A stretch of 6,891 nt of DNA from Thermoplasmata archaeon. GTDB taxonomy: Archaea > Thermoplasmatota > Thermoplasmata > Lutacidiplasmatales > UBA184. Made by a program: the position numbers and the translations under genes. Below the pieces are notes generated by a model that did not search any database, was not told the DNA's origin, and saw nothing but the letters and a program-made list of their open reading frames with translations. Below are positions 5,913-6,891 of the stretch, one piece after another. Where the stretch lies: contig JASHVI010000206.1 of NCBI GenBank assembly GCA_030039525.1, forward strand, positions 1 through 6,891, in the 5' to 3' direction. Within the stretch, counting starts at the first letter, position 1. Each line of letters opens with the position of its first letter.

Positions 5913-5920
5913 GGATAAAG
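5913..5920. promoter_or_regulatory. TATA-like element between thioesterase and glyA
   Basis: Plus strand GGATAAAG, minus strand CTTTATCC, is the only clear AT-rich TATA-like stretch in the 117-nt divergent gap. On the minus strand its centre is about 27 nt from the GTG at 5890, ideal for leaderless thioesterase mRNA. On the plus strand the same spacing points to about 5943, close to an ATG at 5948 that opens a 15-codon mini-ORF before glyA. Use in both directions is inferred. Confidence 0.5.
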
Positions 5921-5947
5921 GCTGGCCGGGCTCGGGAATCCCGACCG

Positions 5948-5995
5948 ATGGAGGCGCCGCGGGTTCGGGCGGCGGCGCGTTCCACTGGAAACTAG
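5948..5995 (+). other. Possible 15-codon leader mini-ORF upstream of glyA
   Basis: ATG at 5948 opens a 15-codon frame ending in TAG at 5993-5995. It is in the same frame as glyA but closed 12 nt before the first glyA ATG. The ATG sits about 31 nt from the centre of the TATA-like element at 5913-5920, close to the TATA-to-start spacing of the kelch gene, so it could be translated as a leaderless leader peptide. The peptide is Arg/Ala-rich and resembles nothing I recognise. It may equally be untranslated leader. Confidence 0.2.
5980..5993. repeat. Palindromic 14-mer, copy 2 (glyA promoter side)
   Basis: TTCCACTGGAAACT matches copy 1 at 5389-5402 except for the central base of the 11-bp palindrome TTCCA-C-TGGAA. 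It lies 15-28 nt before the first glyA ATG, a position suited to a transcription-factor site. The AAACTA inside and after it could alternatively be a weak TATA box for an mRNA starting near 6017 and read from the second ATG (6047). Confidence 0.5.
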
Positions 5996-6007
5996 GGGGT
6001 GGGGGGG

Positions 6008-6891
6008 ATGCCCGAGGGTCCGGGGGCTCCGGGCGAGGTCCCGGAGATGGCGGCGACCGTGGAGCGGATCCGGGCCACGGTCCGGAGGCACTCCGAGCGG
6101 TTCGAGCACGCGCTGCCGATGATCGCTTCGGAGAACCTCCTCTCCCCGTACGCCAAGGAGCTCCTGATCAGCGACCTCCACTCCCGCTACGCCGAGGGGC
6201 TCCCCGGCGAGCGGTACTACGAGGGGAACGAGCAGGTCGACGAGGTCGAGCGGACCTGCCTGGAGCTCGCCCGACGCGTGTTCCGCTGCTCCTTCGCCGA
6301 CGTCCGTCCGATCTCCGGGACCGTCGCGAACATGGCGGTCCTGAAGGCCCTCGCCCAGCCGGGGGACCCCGTCGGGAGCCCGAGGCTCGCCGACGGGGCC
6401 CACATCTCGAGCGCCTCGTTCGGCGCCTTCGGCCTACGCGGGGTGAAGCCGGTCCACTACGCCTGGGACGAGGCGCGGATGACGATCGACGTGCCGAAGA
6501 CCCGGGAGATCCTCAAAGAGGCGCGGCCGAAGCTCTGCCTCTTCGGCCTCTCGCTCTTCCTCTTCCCGCTGCCGATCGACGAGCTGCGGCCCACGCTCGA
6601 GGAGATCGGGGCGATCGGCTGGTACGACGGCGCCCACGTCCTCGGCCTCATCGCCGGCGGGGAGTTCCAGGACCCGCTGCGGGAGGGCTGCGCGGTGATC
6701 TCGGGCTCGACGCACAAGACCCTGCCGGGCCCGCAGCACGGCGTGCTCCTCGCGGAGTCGGGGGACGCGGAGCTGGTGAAGCGGCTGCAGAGCGGCGCCT
6801 TCCCCGGGGTCACCTCGAACCACCACCTGCACGCGATGGCCGCGCTCGCCGTCAGCCTCGCCGAGCAGATCGCCTTCGGCCGGGAGTACGC
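6008..6891 (+). CDS. glyA: Serine hydroxymethyltransferase, archaeal type (3' end beyond window)
   Basis: This PLP enzyme interconverts serine and glycine, passing a one-carbon unit to tetrahydrofolate or, in many archaea, a tetrahydropterin. The 294 residues seen cover about two thirds of a usual 420-430-residue protein. Family marks in order are MIASEN (38-43), GERYYEGNEQVDEVE (67-81), SGTVANMAVLKAL (103-115), YDGAHVLGLIAGG (206-218) with Asp207 expected to hold the PLP ring nitrogen, and GSTHKTLPGPQHG (233-245) with Lys237 as the Schiff-base lysine. The wording around the last two motifs is closer to archaeal SHMT than to bacterial TTTTHKTLxGPRGG. An in-frame TAG at 5993 limits the start. 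The ATG at 6008 follows a G-run. The ATG at 6047 (Met14) has a good Shine-Dalgarno GAGGT 7 nt upstream and gives a more typical N-terminus, so it is a serious alternative. The frame runs off the right edge. Confidence 0.95.
   Translation, partial: MPEGPGAPGEVPEMAATVERIRATVRRHSERFEHALPMIASENLLSPYAKELLISDLHSRYAEGLPGERYYEGNEQVDEVERTCLELARRVFRCSFADVRPISGTVANMAVLKALAQPGDPVGSPRLADGAHISSASFGAFGLRGVKPVHYAWDEARMTIDVPKTREILKEARPKLCLFGLSLFLFPLPIDELRPTLEEIGAIGWYDGAHVLGLIAGGEFQDPLREGCAVISGSTHKTLPGPQHGVLLAESGDAELVKRLQSGAFPGVTSNHHLHAMAALAVSLAEQIAFGREY

Noticed and set aside
5993..5995. TAG in frame with glyA read as pyrrolysine
   Set aside because: The thioesterase ends normally in TAG, there is no sign of Pyl genes or a PYLIS-like need, and SHMT starts well after this codon. 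A plain stop is far more likely.
5891..6403. N-terminal extension of the thioesterase frame to an upstream start
   Set aside because: It would run antisense through the conserved N-terminus of glyA and contains no thioesterase sequence. The TATA element and the family length support the GTG at 5890.
6434..6832. Minus-strand ORFs opposite glyA
   Set aside because: They are antisense shadows of glyA. The plus strand carries the PLP-lysine and other SHMT motifs.

Overview
The window is very GC-rich (roughly 70%), with G or C at nearly every third codon position, and its signatures are archaeal. These are TATA-box promoters placed about 26-31 nt from starts, apparently leaderless genes, a serine hydroxymethyltransferase with archaeal-style active-site wording, and a 7S-type SRP RNA whose helix 6 carries a GGAG tetraloop. 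The proteins are not strongly acidic, so a haloarchaeon is unlikely. A high-GC Thermoplasmatota-like archaeon is a reasonable but unproven guess.

Left part (1-4923, all minus strand, read right to left): an oligopeptide/nickel-type ABC permease pair comes first. The DppB-like subunit (3229-4923) carries an extra signal peptide and a carboxypeptidase-regulatory-like beta-sandwich domain at its N-terminus. The DppC-like subunit (2231-3232) follows with a 4-nt GTGA overlap. Three abutting inverted repeats lie just after the dppC stop (2191-2230). Then a separate TATA box drives a large exported protein (1-2117, cut by the window edge) with a six-repeat kelch propeller, at least four PKD domains and 19 N-glycosylation sequons. 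It is probably a cell-surface adhesion or substrate-capture protein. No ATPase subunit or solute-binding protein is present.

Middle part (5003-5419): a palindromic TATA element (5003-5012) lies between dppB and a rightward structured RNA. Helix pairings identify this RNA (about 5038-5390) as the SRP RNA. It fills what would otherwise be a 490-nt gap.

Right part: a minus-strand hotdog-fold acyl-CoA thioesterase (5420-5890, GTG start, apparently leaderless) converges on the SRP RNA. It diverges from glyA (6008 to the right edge, partial). The only clear TATA-like element between the two (5913-5920) is at a suitable distance for both directions. Two near-identical palindromic 14-mers flank the thioesterase gene.

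I found no defence system, CRISPR array, mobile element or tRNA. The most unusual points are the DppB fusion with a cysteine-rich outer loop, the paired bidirectional TATA layout, the UGAC loop in SRP helix 8, and the hairpins abutting stop codons.
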